Assembly: GCA_037127315.1 (NCBI GenBank)
Contig: JBBBDQ010000310.1
Location: 5,371,001-5,435,000 of the forward strand
DNA from: Ascarosepion bandense
Lineage: Eukaryota > Mollusca > Cephalopoda > Sepiida > Sepiidae
DNA: 64,000 bases
Direction: 5' to 3'
Under the pieces are notes generated by a model that was not told the DNA's origin, did not search any database, and was given only the letters and a program-made list of their open reading frames with translations. This document shows, one piece after another, positions 22,741-34,016 of this stretch (position 1 is the first letter of the stretch; each line of letters begins with the position of its first letter). The position numbers were made by a program, and so were the translations under genes.

Positions 22741-22989
22741 CTAATTTTAGATGTCGTTTATCCATTAATATGGTGTATTTCTTCATGTGTAAAAGATCTG
22801 TACTACATCCAGAATAGCCTTTCAAAGTTCATCTTTGCTGGTAAATTGACGATCACAAATTCCGTAACCCTTAGGGTCGTACGGGGCACTACATCTGCTG
22901 CGGCCATAATTGCAGTTGTATTGGGCAAAAGAGCTAGACGGAACCCAAATATATCGAGGTTGCTTTGAATTCAGATGTTTTCTTTCTTC

Positions 22990-23180
22990 TAGGCTGGTTG
23001 CCAATCAACTGTACAACCCAATCTGTTCTGCTATTTACTCGTACCTTGAATTGAAGAGACGGATCCATATCTTTCCTTAGGGTATTATAACTTGATACAT
23101 TAATGGATTTGACTGCAATTCAAACACGGCATTCCGATTCCTTAACCGAGTCGCTAACCATTGCTTTACCGTACCTAATC
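22990..23180 (-). mobile_element. S1-like SINE, truncated
   Basis: It contains ggctggttgccaatcaact, then caacccaatctgttctgcta, then a B-box region cattccgattccttaaccga on the + strand. It lacks the 3' hairpin end of the family. Confidence 0.65.
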
Positions 23181-23584
23181 TGCTGTTCGCCAAATTTCTT
23201 CTCAAAATGCAGCACAAGTTATTAATTTGGTTAAATGTGGGTGGACAAGCACGAAACCCGTGTCTCTGAAACCCATTTTATCAAAATATTCTTTCGTTTT
23301 CTAAATTGAATTCTATCGGGAATTGTCATGCATGAATATCATTTTCTTCCTGAAAGTGTTTTGGCTTCTTCGTGTCCCTTAAAAAATCAATCTAAGTTGT
23401 CATCCTAAGTCAGGAACTCGCCATCGGCACATTGATAATCCCACCCACTTTCGCCTTGTTGACGTCTCATGAGACTGATTTCTACCAGTAACCACCACCC
23501 ATCGCTTCATCTGAATTTGAGACTTTGAAATTCAGAACATTTCTTCCAAACGATTTTCAGTTCTTCATATTTTTTAATCGGTAT

Positions 23585-24340
23585 CACCACATGCAAGGTA
23601 GTAAAGCCACTAAGATTGAAAGGGGTTACAAGGTGTGGAAGAATTACGAATAGAAACATCATTAATGTGCGTCAAGAGGAAAGAGTAATCAGAAGGATAG
23701 CGATTGACATTGCATTTAAATTTTTGTTGATTAAAGGTGGTTAATTTATAGCTACATCTAGCCAGCTCAACTGTAAATTGATTAGATCTCGACGCCAGTC
23801 TAGTATTGCGCTTAAATTTAAAAAAAATTAGGTACCATAGTCAATAGCTCATCTGGACAATTACCGTGAAATTATCTACAGAAAATACACAGTGAGGCAA
23901 CCTTACAGTGGTAGAAAAGAAACTGAAGCCGAGCCGCCAGATCAGGACCAATAATATTGAATCATTTTTCTTTGGATTTTATCAAGGAACTAAAGGGGTC
24001 ACCGGGTCATATATGACAGCAATATTTTAAGCATGAACGAATAGAAATGTAAAGCACATTCTGGAGAGAAAAAAATGTATTGCTGAACACAGTGAGCCAT
24101 ACTTTTTAGTAGCTGACCTAGTAATTGATTCAATATAATCTTTCTAATTCATGTCAGCTGAAAACGTTAGCATAAGAAGTCTCGAAGAGTCTCTTTTCCG
24201 GAGGTTAGCATCAGCCATGCTGATGGAAGGTAGAGAGGTCTTTTAGATGATTAATCGAGAGAAATTTAGTTTTGGTCCAGTTAACGACAGATTTGCTCAG
24301 AACTAATCAACTTTCATCCTAAAAGCGCAGATAGATGTTA
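23585..24340 (-). mobile_element. Old Jockey/CR1-like LINE copy
   Basis: The order of landmarks follows the younger copies: a tail-like atgcaaggtagtaaagccac, tgacattgcatttaaat, gagccgccagatcaggacca, then catgctgatggaaggtag. Divergence is high and the open frames are destroyed. Confidence 0.65.
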
Positions 24341-24589
24341 CTGTCATTTAAATAAATCCTTAGATTCTAATAAGTATTTATTTTATATGTTCATTAAATA
24401 TAAAGCATCCTCTTATGGAAAGTGTAGGGCAATTTTTTTCTTGGATTCTCAGAAAATTTTAATACCAGAAATATAATTGCTACAACTTGAACAATATCAG
24501 AATCAGGATCAGGATCTATTGGGCTTTTAATCAATCCCCATGATAATTAATTAATGTGTGCATCATTTTCAGGCGATAGACTAAACTAT

Positions 24590-24778
24590 CACCCGGTTCA
24601 CACTCCACCCATGTCTATTGAACAGGTGTAGAGGCTCATCCCTTGTTCCCTGTTTAGGATGTGGTCTTCGGCTTTCTTTTTTCCAATCTTTTCACTTTTA
24701 TGTAGCCCCCTGCACATCAGTGGCGTTACCGCCTTGCTCGGGGTGATATGATTAAAAAAAAAAAAAAAAAAACTCTAT
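24590..24778 (+). mobile_element. Head-plus-tail LINE derivative, copy A
   Basis: The first ~75 bp (cacccggttcacactccacc to tgtttaggatgtggtc) match the 5' region of the LINE at 34858-34955. The last ~70 bp (tatgtagccccctgcac to ggggtgatatgattaaa) match the LINE 3' tail at 36415-36475. Everything between, some kilobases in a complete element, is missing. It ends in a long A-run. This is a short, non-coding, SINE-sized element. Confidence 0.7.
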
Positions 24779-24879
24779 TCTTTTGAAAATTGAGACTCAG
24801 AACATAGTAGAAAATATTTTTTAATAAAAATAAATGATTCAAAACTTTGTACGCTTTAAAAAATTCCACTCCAAGCAAG

Positions 24880-25300
24880 TCAATAAAGCCACTAAAACGC
24901 AAAAGGTGAATGAGTGTGAAGGAATCTGAGAAAAAAAAAATTATTAAAATGTAATTAGTAATTAAGGAGAAAGGTGACGATTGGCGCTGCATTTAAGGGT
25001 TTTGAAGATTAACATTAACAGGGAAGCGAGAAGCTGAGAATGAGTTCCATAAACGAGAAGTACAAGGGGGAAAAATAGCATAGAACTTACAGGTACATCT
25101 GTCAATTTCAACAGTAAAATGATAAAACCTAGTTGACAGTATAGCATCGAATTTAATTTAAATTCGTAAAGTCTAGGTACCAAAGAGGAAAACTCATCAG
25201 AACCCATTACCTTAAAAATATTAATAAGCGAGAAAAAGTAAGCTACGTTACAGTATTTCCAAAATAACTGAAGCCGATGTACTTTGTACTTAAAATTGTG
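24880..25300 (-). mobile_element. Degraded LINE 3' fragment
   Basis: It carries caagcaagtcaataaagcc, then ggcgctgcatttaaggg, then gggaagcgagaagctga, in the same order as other minus-strand LINE tails. The open frame at 24962-25306 is fortuitous. Confidence 0.55.
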
Positions 25301-25772
25301 AAGCATCTACTTTAACGACAGAGCTAATCTTGCAAACCACTTATGCGTAAAAAACAAATTAACCGAGGAAAACTCCGTGGATTTAATGTTGATTTAACAA
25401 TTAAAATATTAATAACAAACGTTATGATATCACTAATATTTCATAGTTTCTTATTTCGCGAAGGTACTCATTTGACAGTACTGTTTTCATATGCTGCTCC
25501 CAATCAAAAAAAAAAAAAAAAGGTATGAAAATATTTTAACAATTCCTGAACCGATACCAGATACAGTCGGATAGGCAGTTGTTTAAATTATAAGATATAC
25601 AAAGCTATCTGTGGAACATTCAAGTCTAAAACCAGTTGATCATCAGGCAAACTAAAGGAGGGAGAAACAGGGAAATATATAAATAAAGAGAGAATGTATG
25701 TTTAAATAGATCGAGAGAAAGGGAAGGAAGAGAAAGAAATGTATAGATAAAGAGAGAAGTGGAAAAAGTAAT

Positions 25773-25775
<3 letters not shown>

Positions 25776-25842
<67 letters not shown>

Positions 25843-25856
25843 TTGTGTGTGTGTGT
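25776..25856. repeat. (TA)n then (TG)n microsatellite
   Basis: About 41 bases of TA followed by TG with occasional TTTG. It creates the poly-(Tyr-Ile) and poly-(His-Thr) frames nearby on the minus strand. Confidence 0.95.
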
Positions 25857-26595
25857 TTGCGCGTGTATATGTGTATGTAAGCAATGAGAGAAAGACAAGT
25901 GTGAGAAAGTATGAGAGATGAATAGATAAAGAAAAAAGAAATATTGAAAATAAGCCTTTGTGAGTGATTCTTACTATCTGTGTGTGTATGTGTTTGTGCG
26001 GGCGTGTGTGATACAGATAGATATAGAGAGAAATAAGCATAATAATAATTTAAAAGTTACAAAGACAGAAGGGAGTAAAAATGTACGAGAGAGAAAAGCA
26101 ATGTACAAAGAAAAAAATAAACAATTATTATCATTATAAAAAGAAAAGAGGAATAGATATTTATTGAGCGAAACTTTGTCTGGCACAAGACCATAAATTT
26201 TGAGCCATGCTTATTAGCGATCGCTTGCATATTATCCCTTATCACCAGGTGTCTTAGATATGTTTGTATATGTTTGTATATATAAACGCTTGAAAAATAT
26301 ATGGGCTTATAAGGTTACTTACACACATATATACGAATATATATGTGTATATGTGTGTGTATGAGGGATTATATGTGTACCTGCGTGTGAGCTTGTTCTC
26401 GTTCAAGGCCTAAATGGTAGGGCCCCAGGTAAACATCTAACACACTATCCTAGGGTATGGTCTACAAATCTATTTTGGCAGCCATCGCTTTAAAATCAGT
26501 GCCAGATAAACAGATAAAAATCTGATTAAAAAAACAAAAACAAAAAATGAAAATTTGAAAGAATGAGAAGAAAGAAAAAATCAAAGAAAAGTAAC

Positions 26596-26599
<4 letters not shown>

Positions 26600-26653
<54 letters not shown>

Positions 26654-26708
26654 TTAACAGACTGGGATAGCTAGCTAGCTAGATAGATAGATAGATATGA
26701 ACAGACTG

Positions 26709-26766
<58 letters not shown>

Positions 26767-26770
26767 GTAG
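26600..26770. repeat. (GATA)n arrays, partly duplicated
   Basis: GATA arrays at about 26600-26652, 26680-26697 and 26711-26766 are separated by two near-identical spacers (attaacagactgggatag and atgaacagactgagatag). This implies that the array plus spacer was duplicated. The minus frame 26671-26952 is read through the array. Confidence 0.9.
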
Positions 26771-27489
26771 GTAGGTAGGTGGAAGTAGTTAAAATCAAAG
26801 GGAATGAAACAAAAAGATAGAAAAGGGCGTTGTGAAATAGTGAGAAAAATAAAGAATGTATTGTGTGAAGGAAGACCAGTCATTCGTTTTCTTCGTCGAA
26901 AAGGTAAAACATGCTGAGAACTCAAACATCTGACGGAAGCCGTACACATCACTCAGGTTGGACAGCTACCAAATTACCCACTGTAATTTTGTGTTCTCGC
27001 AAAACAGATTCGGTTTACTTATGTTAGGCTGACAGCCAGAATCACCAATGAGGTGTGGTTCGATGCAAATCAAGAGACACAAACAGACGCGTCTGATTGA
27101 GCAGATATATTCTTTGTAATTCTTCTTGTTCTATTTCTTGGACTTAAACACAACTTTTCATTATTTCTCGATCAACTACCCACTTTTATCAGCCATTCAT
27201 TCGCAGTAAAATTATTACTGGGTCCATGGTAACTGTTTACAATAAAATGAATGTACTTTGGAAGCGTATTAAAAGCATATATAAGCCGAATATAACGTTA
27301 TTTCGGATTTAATATTGACTATAGCAAATAGATATTTAAAATATAATAGTTCAGCCTGCCTTCATGATCAATGTTAATTAAGTGATTTATGATCAATGTT
27401 GATTAATTGATTGATTTGTTTTTATGACATTTACGTGTTATTTAAAGCCAGAAAATATTTTTAGATTGTAAGAGTGTTTTGGGAGATAA

Positions 27490-27720
27490 TAAGATATTTA
27501 CCCTTTTCCCCCACTAAAGAGAGATGTGACACAAGGTCGGTTTTTAACGTGGGGAATCTGAACGCGTACGCTCAGGCCATTGGTCAAATATTGCCCTGCC
27601 CCCGCTTACGCGGTAACTGGGTATCAAAATGGTCTTATCTGGTCAAAGCTTGTTATAGCTTGTCAGATCTGGTCAATTGCCTCCCAGCCAAAAGGCCGAG
27701 AACCCTTTTTTGGAAGATAA
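27490..27720 (+). repeat. Single unit related to the 29.7-kb tandem array
   Basis: It shares gagatgtgacacaaggtc, a ttttaa-gtgggg block and caggcca with the tandem units at 29661-30376, and a longer stretch with 54655-54880 (cgtacgctcaggcc, ggtaactgggta). The frame 27474-27755 is not supported as a gene. Confidence 0.6.
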
Positions 27721-27750
27721 TAATGCTTTTTACTGATACAAGTTATGATA

Positions 27751-28008
27751 ATTAACCCGTAGCTAGGGAGGATAAGAGGAAGTGTAGTCCCAAGAATATT
27801 TACATGTAAGTAAATATAACTAACTTGACTGGAATTTGAACTCGGCTTTCCAATTTCCAATTTCGAGTTGTTATCCATTAAACCAAAACAGCGCCTTCAA
27901 ACTTACAGCACCTGGTATTTCCAAGTGATCACCCATGTAAGTACTGACCAGATTCGACTTTGCTTAACATCGGTGACAAGAACAAGTGTTTCAACGGGGT
28001 ATGGCTGA
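27751..28008 (-). mobile_element. Chimeric SINE: 5S rRNA-like head plus tRNA-like module, copy 2
   Basis: Minus-strand bases 28008-27901 align along almost the whole of 5S rRNA, from agccataccccgtt through a box-C-like ctggtcagtacttacatggg to the 3' end caggtgctgtaagt. Immediately after comes GGCGCTGTTTTGGTTTAATG (A-box-like), a B-box-like GAGTTCAAATTCC, and S1-like body sequence. The order is identical to 5596-5812. It is diverged, so it is not a functional 5S gene. Confidence 0.75.
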
Positions 28009-28084
28009 AAATCGAGATAATCAAGCTCACTACTAATGATTTGTGAGATGCAATAATTGACATGTAAGAGGAGTGGATAAGTGT

Positions 28085-28268
28085 GCCTATTACCCAGTTC
28101 ACACTTCTCCCCGGTCTTTTGGAAAAGAGTAAAGGTTTAATCTCTTTTCCTTGTTTATGACAGGGTTTCTGATTCCTTTTAAAGTTTTTTACTCTCTTTC
28201 ACTTCCAGTAATCCCTTGATTCTTAGTAGAATTATTGCCTTACTTGGGACAAATTGATTAAAAAAAGG
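28085..28268 (+). mobile_element. Head-plus-tail LINE derivative, copy B (older)
   Basis: It has the same design as 24590-24778. The head reads ttacccagttcacacttctc and the tail ttgccttacttgggacaaat, then gattaaaaaaa. It is more diverged than copy A. Two independent copies with this structure argue that the form itself was mobile. Confidence 0.55.
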
Positions 28269-29039
28269 AAAATAAGTATAGTACAATCTTTCCATTTTTT
28301 GTTTGTTCTGTCTATTTTCATTGCAGCATATATAAAACGTTTATATTATTGCGAATATTAAATGGGTCCATAGGTAATAATGCAACTTGCAGCAGTATAT
28401 TCAATATATTTTAGGAAATACGTAAATAATAAATACTTTCTTTTTGTTTTTATTTTTACTAAAATCCACCGAATACAATGTTCAAGTGCCACTCAATGTA
28501 GATGGTTACTGAATGAGATGAGTGACATGTACGTAAGAGGAGGAAATAGGAATGTTATCATTTAATTAGCAACTTAATTTCATTACGTAAACAACAAACT
28601 ATATCTGAAGATAAACTTATTACGAATTAGGTACATATTTCAGAGTTAACAAACAGCACCTTTTCAAAAGAATGACAAAAATGACTTAAAGGCCGAAGTA
28701 TTTGAAATTTGAAATTAATGCTAAGATATTCCAGGCATATTTTATGGGTGTGAGTTTCTATTAAACAAGTCCTTGTGGCATTTTCTGTGAAAGATGAAAA
28801 ACGTATAAATACCCATAAATTACAAGACATTTCATGTCAAGTGAAAATGTAAACAACAAAGCATTTATCCTGGACTGTAGTGAACCTAACTGATTTTACA
28901 GTGAAAGTATTTTTTTTTTTACTTTGATCTTAAAATGGAATTGAAAATAGTACAACTTAAATGTCTAATTTTATTCAGTAATCACATTGAGTTCATCCTT
29001 ATAATAGTTTTTGTTACATTTATTATTCATTTACATAGC

Positions 29040-29440
29040 GAAAGATGCTTTCGAAAACCTAAACAAAGTATTAAGAAATTGGAAAATTTATTTTCGAACA
29101 TAAGAAATATTTCTGAACTGCCATTTAATGAAAACCCCTCTGTATGACAGTGAATACTGGGCAATTTTCACAAATGAAGAGGAAACTTGAGAGAACTGGT
29201 ACGTGATTCTATAAAAGAATACCATGGATAAGACATGTAAGCAATGAAGAAGTTTTAAAGAAAATGAAAGTCGAAAAAACAATTATATTTAGAATCAGAA
29301 AGCGACACCTGAAATGTCTAGAACTCACAATGAAGAAGAAAGGCATAGAAAATTTGATACTCACCGGACATAATGAAAGCAAGAGAGACCAACAGAAACA
29401 GCTAGTACCCTACCTAACTGTTGTGGATTCCGGGTGAGAA
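29040..29440 (+). pseudogene. RTE-type LINE, 3' coding remnant
   Basis: With frameshifts the + strand reads LYDSEYWAIFTNEE near 29140, then IPWIRHVSNEEVLKKM near 29220, FRIRKRHLKCLE near 29290, and IENLILTGHNESKRDQ near 29360. This is the ordered C-terminal region after the reverse transcriptase in RTE-like LINEs, and it matches 45650-46000 and 49858-50235 in this window. The polymerase core is absent here. Stops are frequent. Confidence 0.7.
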
Positions 29441-29660
29441 ACCACACAAAATAATAAATAACAAAAAAAAATATGTAGATAGAAAATATAAGTTATATTG
29501 AAGAAGATATACAAACTGGAACACAGGTTAGTCAATTCAGGAATACTATTAGTAGAAATAAATATATACACTCTTAAAGTGAAAGAATATGCCCGGGTAA
29601 TATGTCTATATCCAAACAATTCCAACTAACTCTGCACCAACTTACTGACCCACTAAGCAA

Positions 29661-30390
29661 CTCTTTACAACGGTATTTACCCACCTTCCCACGTAAGGTG
29701 AGATGTGACACAATGTCTTTTTAATGTGTGTCTTCCCGGCCATATAGCCAGGCCAAAAATATCTGTCTATTTTTCCCCAGTCGTAATTCTACCCGTCGGC
29801 GGAACCACGACTGGGTTACTGCTCTTTGCGCGAAGGTAGAGAGCGCTCTCCACCCGAAGGCAGAGTGCTGACAGTGTCACAGTAGCAGAGGCAAATGCCG
29901 GCTGCAACTCTTTACAACGGTATTTACCCACCTTCCCACGTAAGGCGAGATGTGACACAAGGTCTTTTTAATGTGGGTCTTTCCGGCTATATAGCCAGGC
30001 CAAAAATATCTGTCTATCTTTCCCCAGTCGTGATTCTACACCCTTTGGCTGAACCACGATTGCGTTAGTACTCTCTGCCTGAAAGCAGAGAGCGCTCTCC
30101 ACCCGAAGGCAGAAAGCTGACAGTGTCATAGTAGCAGAATCAAATGCCGACTGCATCTCTTTACAACGGTATTTACCCACCTTCCTACGTAAGACGAGAT
30201 GTGACACAAGTTCTTTTTAATGTGGGTCTTCCCGGCCAGATAGCCAGGCCAAAAATATATAATTTTCCCCAGTCGTGAATCTACGCTTCGGCGGAACTAC
30301 GACTGGGTTAGTGCTCTGCACCCGAAGGCAGAGAGTTGACAGTGTCATAGTAGCACAGGCAAATGCCGACTGCAACTCTTTACAGCTGCC
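29661..30390. repeat. Three-unit tandem array, about 248 bp per unit
   Basis: Units begin with ctctttacaacggtatttac at 29661, 29908 and 30157. A fourth, partial start is at 30376. Spacings are 247, 249 and 219 bp. The third unit lacks about 30 bp. Each unit is GC-richer than the flanks. Each has a 9-bp stem (cccagtcgt paired with acgactggg) and further purine-rich inverted motifs (ctctgc with gcagag). The open minus-strand frames (29767-29958, 29968-30207, 30217-30426) recur because the units recur. Confidence 0.9.
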
Positions 30391-30824
30391 GTTCTTCCCT
30401 GTGTAGGCAGGATTATATGTGCACATCGGGCGTGTCCATTATTTCAATAAAAAAGTGAGATCCCACAACACAAAAAATAAGAAGTTATAGGGAGCCGTAA
30501 CCTCTCATATTTTTGACGGACACATGCAAGAAGAAAAAAGAAGTAATGGTATCTGTTTACCAGTACGATTAAATCATTCCTCCTACTTTTATAGTGTGTT
30601 TATTGGTCTAAGGAATTTAATTACTTTTCCAATATTCTTCTGAGGCATTCCCGTTGGAATATTTATTAGAACTATAATACTATTGCTTGTAAAAATTAAG
30701 GTAAATTTCTTTTGGAATAATTTTTGTAAATTAATATTCTCTAAGCATGACATTTATCTCAATCGAAAAATATTTATGTTTATCATTTTAGAACAAATAT
30801 TTTCAAGGTTTCTGTATTAAGAAA

Positions 30825-30930
30825 GCTTCTTTCCCTGGTGCCACGACCACACGAATTTACTCGTGGTTCTATATTGGCATCTAGGTCCCATCCTTTTACT
30901 ATCAAAATAATCAAATGTAACCGACACTTC
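30825..30930 (+). mobile_element. Older LINE copy, left part (split by insertion)
   Basis: The + strand text caaatgtaaccgacacttc corresponds to the CNRNFYS region of the family. It stops at 30930, where the 3' end of a minus-strand LINE begins. The continuation resumes at about 32781. Confidence 0.75.
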
Positions 30931-32780
30931 TTTTTTTTTCTTTTTTAATCGTGTCACCCCAAGCAAGGCATTCCACTGCCACTATAGCGCAGGGGGTTAC
31001 ATAGAGCGATTGGGTATAGGAAATGTCAGAAGGAGGGTGATAGACGACTTAGGATGTACATAGGGGGAGAGTTGGGGAGGGTGGGTATGAGTTAGTGTGT
31101 TAGGAGGTGTCTATTGACCCTACATTTAAAATCCTGGTGGTTGTAGCCGTCGGGGAAGCAAGCATGCGGTAGGGAATTCCACAGGCGGGAAGTGCGAGGA
31201 AAGAAGCTGTTGGAGTAGAAATTGCGGTTACATTTCATCGGTTTCACTGTAAAAGGGTGGGACCTAGTTGCCAATCTAGTATCTCGTGCAAATTTACATC
31301 TAGGGGGCACCAGTGCTTTAAGTTCGTTAGAGCAGAAGCCATGAAAATATTTATAGAAGGGGCACAGGGAAGCCACGTCACGCCGGTGAGAGAGAGAGAC
31401 TGAAGGCGGTCGGCCAAGTCGGTATCAATCACATTACAGATTCTTCGTTGTATTTTGTCAAGAACCCCGAGGAGAATAGAAGGGGCACCCGACCAGATGT
31501 GGCAGCAGTACTCAATGCATGGGCGGATGGTAGATTTATATATGTGCAGGATAGATTCAGGCGGAAAGAATTTCCGGGCCCTGCATCGAGAGCCGACTTT
31601 CATAGCTGCGGATTTAGCAATGGATTCGACGTAGTCATTCCATTTGAGGTCCGCTGAGAGTGTCAGGCCAAGCAGGCGTAGTGTTTTAATCTATGGGAGG
31701 CAAGCCTGTTCCATACTAATGGGAGGGAGGTATGGTTGTCTGTGGTGCTTTATTGACAGCAGCTTCGTTTTGGAAGAATTGAATTTTACGAGCCATTTCT
31801 TACCCCAATCCACCACGGATTGGAGGTTCTTCTCAAGCTCGGCAGCGAGGTTCGCCTTGTCACCAACGCCAGATTTCTGATCGAGGCGAGAGTAAACTGT
31901 GGTATCATCGGCGTACATGCCTACTTGTGATCTTAAGGCATCAGGGAGATCATTGATATAGATTAGAAAGAGCGTAGGACCTAGGATAGAGCTTTGGAGG
32001 ACACCCGCGTTTGTAGGGTAGTTCTGGGAGGCATGTCCGTTTAATACTACCTTCAGTGTGCGGTTAGAGAGGAATGACTGGATTAAGTTCCAACAAAAGT
32101 CCAGTTATGACATAGCTTCGCAGTTTCCGTAGAAGGCCGGCATGCCATACTCTGTCGAATGCTTTAGAGATATCCAAGGCGACGGTTCTGGCTTCACCAT
32201 TCTTGTCGAGAGCCTGGTATATATATTCAGTGATGGTCGTTAGCATATCAGCAGTAGACCTGGTGAAGCGGAAGCCATACTGTTTGTCCGAGAGGAGCCC
32301 GTGGGCTGTGAGATGCTGAACGACCTCGGCATTGATAATGGCTTCGAACACTTTGCCGAAGATCGGAAGAAGGCTGATGGGGTGGTAATTTGCGGGGTCC
32401 GAGGGTTCACCAGTGTTCTTGAATATTGGAACCACAGAAGAAGACTTCCAATAGGCAGGAAAGCAGGAGGAAGATAGGCAGAGGTTGTAGAGCTTAGAAA
32501 GGATAGAGGAGAGTTCAGGGGCACAATTCTTCAAAACTATGATTGGGATTCCATCCCCACCACTCGCTTTGTGAGGGTCCAGTTTTGAGATTATGCTAGA
32601 AATCAGCGAGGACATGATGTGGGCGTCATTCAATTGGGCCTCAGTTCTAGATGGGAAATCGGGTGTATGGATTCCAGACGAATCCATACTCGAATTGTTC
32701 GAGAATCTTCGGGCAAAGCATTCAGCCTTGTCCGTTGAGGAGGTGAGGACCTCAAACTCGTTGATTAGTGGGGGTATTCT
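30931..32780 (-). mobile_element. Jockey/CR1-like LINE, 5'-truncated, nested in an older copy
   Basis: This is the longest LINE copy in the window, 1.85 kb. Its 3' terminus on the minus strand is the T/A-rich end at 30931-30948 next to cgtgtcaccccaagcaagg, the shared family tail. It begins at about 32780 in the linker before the reverse transcriptase, so the endonuclease is missing. It interrupts a + strand LINE whose two halves lie at 30825-30930 and 32781-33035. A possible 4-bp duplication (ttct) flanks it. Confidence 0.85.
31092..32687 (-). pseudogene. Reverse transcriptase of the nested LINE, nearly open
   Basis: Order on the minus strand: a 207-codon frame (32687 to 32064) with the finger motif NYHPISLLPIFGKVFEA and catalytic motif A in LDISKAFDRVWH; a frameshift near 32090; a frame with motif C MYADDTTVYS (about 31915); an in-frame TAG near 31695; then VLDKIQRRICNVI (about 31450); a second frameshift at the short GA run near 31390; and the C-terminal SLPHACFPDGYN region to 31092. 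Both visible catalytic aspartate motifs survive. Three lesions and the missing endonuclease make it inactive. Confidence 0.85.
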
Positions 32781-33035
32781 ATTCTACCAGTTTGTTTTCT
32801 TGCACTTATCACCTTTGGAACTCTCTTTCCTATACTTGCTTCCCTGATAGCTACAATGTACAGAAGTTTAAACTCAACGTCAACTGCCATCTTCTACTTC
32901 CCCAAATTCTAACCAACTTCCTAAATCCCATCCACCTCTTATCCTTTCTTAGGTATCTCCTGTACCCTTTTTTCTCTCACTATAACGTTCTGCACACGAG
33001 TGACGGTCCGGTCTTACTTGGGGTGAAATAATTAT
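32781..33035 (+). mobile_element. Older LINE copy, right part and 3' tail
   Basis: It resumes at caccag-like ctaccagtttgttttcttgc and continues ctttggaactctctttccta, tgcttccctgatagcta, ending in the tail tcttacttggggtgaaataa. It is colinear with 30825-30930 once the intervening element is removed. Confidence 0.8.
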
Positions 33036-33264
33036 AAACAAAAAGAAGAAAAAAGGAAGAGGCTCTGATTATAATATAAATATAGAACCAAACCGATCTC
33101 TCACTTTTTAAACTTATATGTAATTTTTTATTTTTTTTAAACTGAGAAGAAAGCATGTTCAAACGATTCATCGAGGGAATTCATCTATGTTCACTTTTTA
33201 ACTGAACAAAACCGTGTGGCGTATGAGATATGGCATTTACCACAATGACGCCATTATTAATAGT

Positions 33265-33945
33265 TGTTTAATCAATCTGTTTGAAAAAAGAAAAATATCC
33301 CGAATTAGGAAAAAGGACAACACCAGCATTATACTGTTATCAATAACGTGGGAACAGTTTCAAATTTGACATTTATAAACAAAAACCAAAGTGTAGATAA
33401 TTCTTTAATAAAAATCAGGCACCGATTTGACACTCTTTTTATATTACCAACAAGACCCACTTACTAACATTACAAAAACAAACAAGTAAAAAAAAAACAA
33501 AAACAAAAAAACAAAAAAAAAAAAAGACGAACAAAAAAACAACATAAACAAAAAACCGTATTTTTCGGTTTTGGGTAACGTCGTGTATAGTGGAAGATCT
33601 AACGAATATTAATCACCCAAAATTATTTCAAGAAACATTTTTCTCTATTTTTTTTTTACATGCGGACCATATAATGCCAGTCAGTACCGGCTTACAGCCA
33701 CATCCTGTTGAAACAACAAATAATTTTCGAATAATTTTACTACTGAGTCAGTACCAGTATTAAACAATGAATCTAATTCTACGGCCATTTGTTTATGACT
33801 ATCATAGATGTGTGCAATAATTTGAATTTTTATTTCTGTCTCTTTTATTCTTAAGCTTAAGCTTGGGAAAGATATCAATCTACCTCTTCTCCCTCAAGCT
33901 ACGAGTTAATTAGTTATACTTGTGTCACTAAAACCGTTATTATCT
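33265..33945 (+). repeat. Repeat block B, copy 1
   Basis: It is homologous to 53940-54940. Shared anchors are aaaaatatccc, ggacaacaccag, gtggaagatctaacgaatat, cagtaccggcttacagccac, tctgtctcttttattcttaa, and after a gap tcactaaaaccgttattat. Between the last two anchors this copy has only a SINE scrap (33868-33915), while copy 2 has about 400 bp. Poly-A-rich sequence at 33488-33545 is variable. Confidence 0.85.
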
Positions 33946-34016
33946 CTAAACATATAATAAAAATTATATACAAAATAGTTAGATTTCAGTCTTAGATAAC
34001 GCAGAGATTGATATGC

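Noticed and set aside
27901..28008. A functional 5S rRNA gene
   Set aside because: There are too many differences in the internal promoter and stems, and it is fused to SINE sequence.
29661..30390. A CRISPR-like array
   Set aside because: Only three units of about 248 bp with no short spacers, in an animal-type genome.
29767..30426. Three similar reverse-strand frames in a row, resembling a tandem gene family
   Set aside because: They recur because a 248-bp non-coding unit is repeated. Start sites and ends differ and no domain is visible.
33681..33878. Small ORF shared by two loci (with 54283-54474)
   Set aside because: The base differences I checked between the copies all change amino acids, so there is no sign of coding constraint. 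It is treated as part of a duplicated repeat.
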